Shown piece by piece: positions 63,399 through 64,000 of a stretch of 64,000 nucleotides of DNA; position 1 is the stretch's first letter; each line of letters starts with the position of its first letter. The notes under the pieces were generated by a model. It had not been told where the DNA came from. It saw only the letters and a list, made by a program, of their open reading frames with translations, and did not search any database. The translations under genes and the position numbers were made by a program. The DNA comes from Nitratiruptor sp. YY08-10 (GTDB lineage: Bacteria; Campylobacterota; Campylobacteria; Campylobacterales; Nitratiruptoraceae), in assembly GCF_016629565.1 (NCBI RefSeq), contig NZ_AP023057.1, forward strand, positions 124,001 to 188,000. The letters run 5' to 3'.

Positions 63399-64000
63399 TG
63401 GCTTTTTTGATGCCTTTTTGGGCAATGGAAGCTACTGGATAGGTACTGAGTTCTTGTAAAGGGATCAGGTGCGTATTGGGTGGTTTTTGGTTTAAAAAAG
63501 TGAGTGTGGCTTGAATATTGTATTTGGTATAGCTGTGTCTGAAAGTAGCAAAAGGGTGTTTTGCAGATTCAATGGTGGGAAGTATCCACATATTTTTATA
63601 AAGATTTTGAGTAGATCGTTGCAAGGCAATATGACCCTTTTGTACAAAGATGCCAAAATGAATCACTTTTTCTTCTCTTTTTACGGCTTTTCCTTTTCCA
63701 AAGGCGTGCGGAGTCTCTTTTCCCAGACACCACTGTTGTAGTGGACATTGATTACATCTTGGATTTTTTGGTGTACAAATAAGTGAGCCAAGGTCCATAA
63801 GGGCGAGATTGTGTTCTTTCGGTACTTCTGTATTGAGTAGCATTTGAGCCTTTTGGTGCACCTCTTTTTCATTTTTCAGAGCAAAAAAACGCATCAAGAC
63901 CCGTTTGATGTTCGTATCGACAACAGCAACCGGTTGGTTGTATGCAAAAGCGCAGATTGCATTGGCGGTGTAGGTACCTATACCAGGCAGTTTCATCAGT
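63373..64000 (-). CDS. mutY: A/G-specific adenine glycosylase, 5' end outside window
   Basis: 208 visible codons; the frame is still open at base 64000, with Leu before the Met at 63996 (LMKLPGIGTYTANAI), so this is a fragment. Visible: the end of the helix-hairpin-helix motif LPGIGTYTA, catalytic Asp in VVDTNIKRVLMRF, the [4Fe-4S] loop with four Cys spaced 6-2-5 (CTPKNPRCNQCPLQQWC) and the C-terminal Nudix-like domain that recognises 8-oxoguanine. It removes A opposite 8-oxoG. The C-terminal domain is shorter than in E. coli. Confidence 0.93.
   Translation of the reverse strand, partial: LMKLPGIGTYTANAICAFAYNQPVAVVDTNIKRVLMRFFALKNEKEVHQKAQMLLNTEVPKEHNLALMDLGSLICTPKNPRCNQCPLQQWCLGKETPHAFGKGKAVKREEKVIHFGIFVQKGHIALQRSTQNLYKNMWILPTIESAKHPFATFRHSYTKYNIQATLTFLNQKPPNTHLIPLQELSTYPVASIAQKGIKKAIKFLQADL

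Overview
The window comes from an AT-rich, gene-dense chromosome with many 4-bp and longer gene overlaps. Several features point to a Campylobacterota (epsilonproteobacterial) chemolithotroph of the Nitratiruptor/Sulfurimonas kind. These are a CcoG gene next to a recombinase-like regulator, cytochrome bd with a DUF4492 protein, sulfide:quinone-reductase-like flavoproteins, the tig-clpP-def-comM operon, bacterial leucyl/arginyl-transferase Bpt, HemJ, and extended -10 promoters of the TGnTATAAT / GCTACAAT type. The genus is an inference from gene content only.

Layout. 1-4.4 kb: a truncated GGDEF-EAL protein, rpsU, a decayed nucleotidyltransferase, a di-haem cytochrome c peroxidase and an aldo/keto reductase. 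4.4-11.4 kb: redox block with a catalytically degenerate serine-recombinase-like regulator, CcoG, a NifX-like protein, an FAD oxidoreductase and cytochrome bd (DUF4492-CydA-CydB plus a 33-residue CydX-like ORF). 11.4-25.3 kb: two more GGDEF-EAL proteins, rhodanese, ModE-like regulator, pyrG, recJ, a Tat-exported SQR-like flavoprotein, bpt, a NifU-like protein and folE. 25.4-41 kb: tig-clpP-def-comM, with comM split by an 11,714-bp Tn7-like transposon. 41-53.7 kb: YeiH/LysR pair, nnr, purN, an MgtC/DUF4010 protein, a giant cation/proton antiporter fused to a P-type ATPase, thiG, a LytM peptidase, a thioredoxin-like protein and an Na+-symporter. 53.8-54.3 kb: five tRNA genes (Pro, His, Arg, Arg, Leu) behind a consensus promoter. 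54.3-64 kb: DUF2726 protein, FAD oxidoreductase, gph, tamB-tamA, a flavin-binding-fold protein, hemJ, a CHAD protein and the C-terminal part of mutY.

Main discovery: the transposon. Element 28691-40404 has TGT...ACA ends with 25-bp imperfect inverted repeats (22/25 identical), a 5-bp target duplication GAGGG, and arrays of repeated GTCCAA motifs at both ends. It carries tnsA-tnsB-tnsC-tniQ reading inward from the right end. A lone TnsE-like gene lies at the left end, directly downstream of the truncated comM frame. The cargo between them is an apparent defence island: a dGTPase, a restriction endonuclease with a B3-type DNA-binding domain, a second nuclease-like protein, Vsr, a C5 cytosine methyltransferase and a small HTH-like protein, with a symmetric divergent promoter region. 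Removing the element and one GAGGG copy restores a 498-residue ComM frame, so the insertion looks recent or well kept. It separates the Walker A and Walker B motifs of the ComM helicase.

Other points of note are the 1311-residue antiporter/Ca-type ATPase fusion, five genes whose start codon sits exactly 6 nt after a -10 hexamer (probable leaderless mRNAs, including one divergent pair with 17 bp between start codons), and three c-di-GMP turnover proteins within the first 25 kb.
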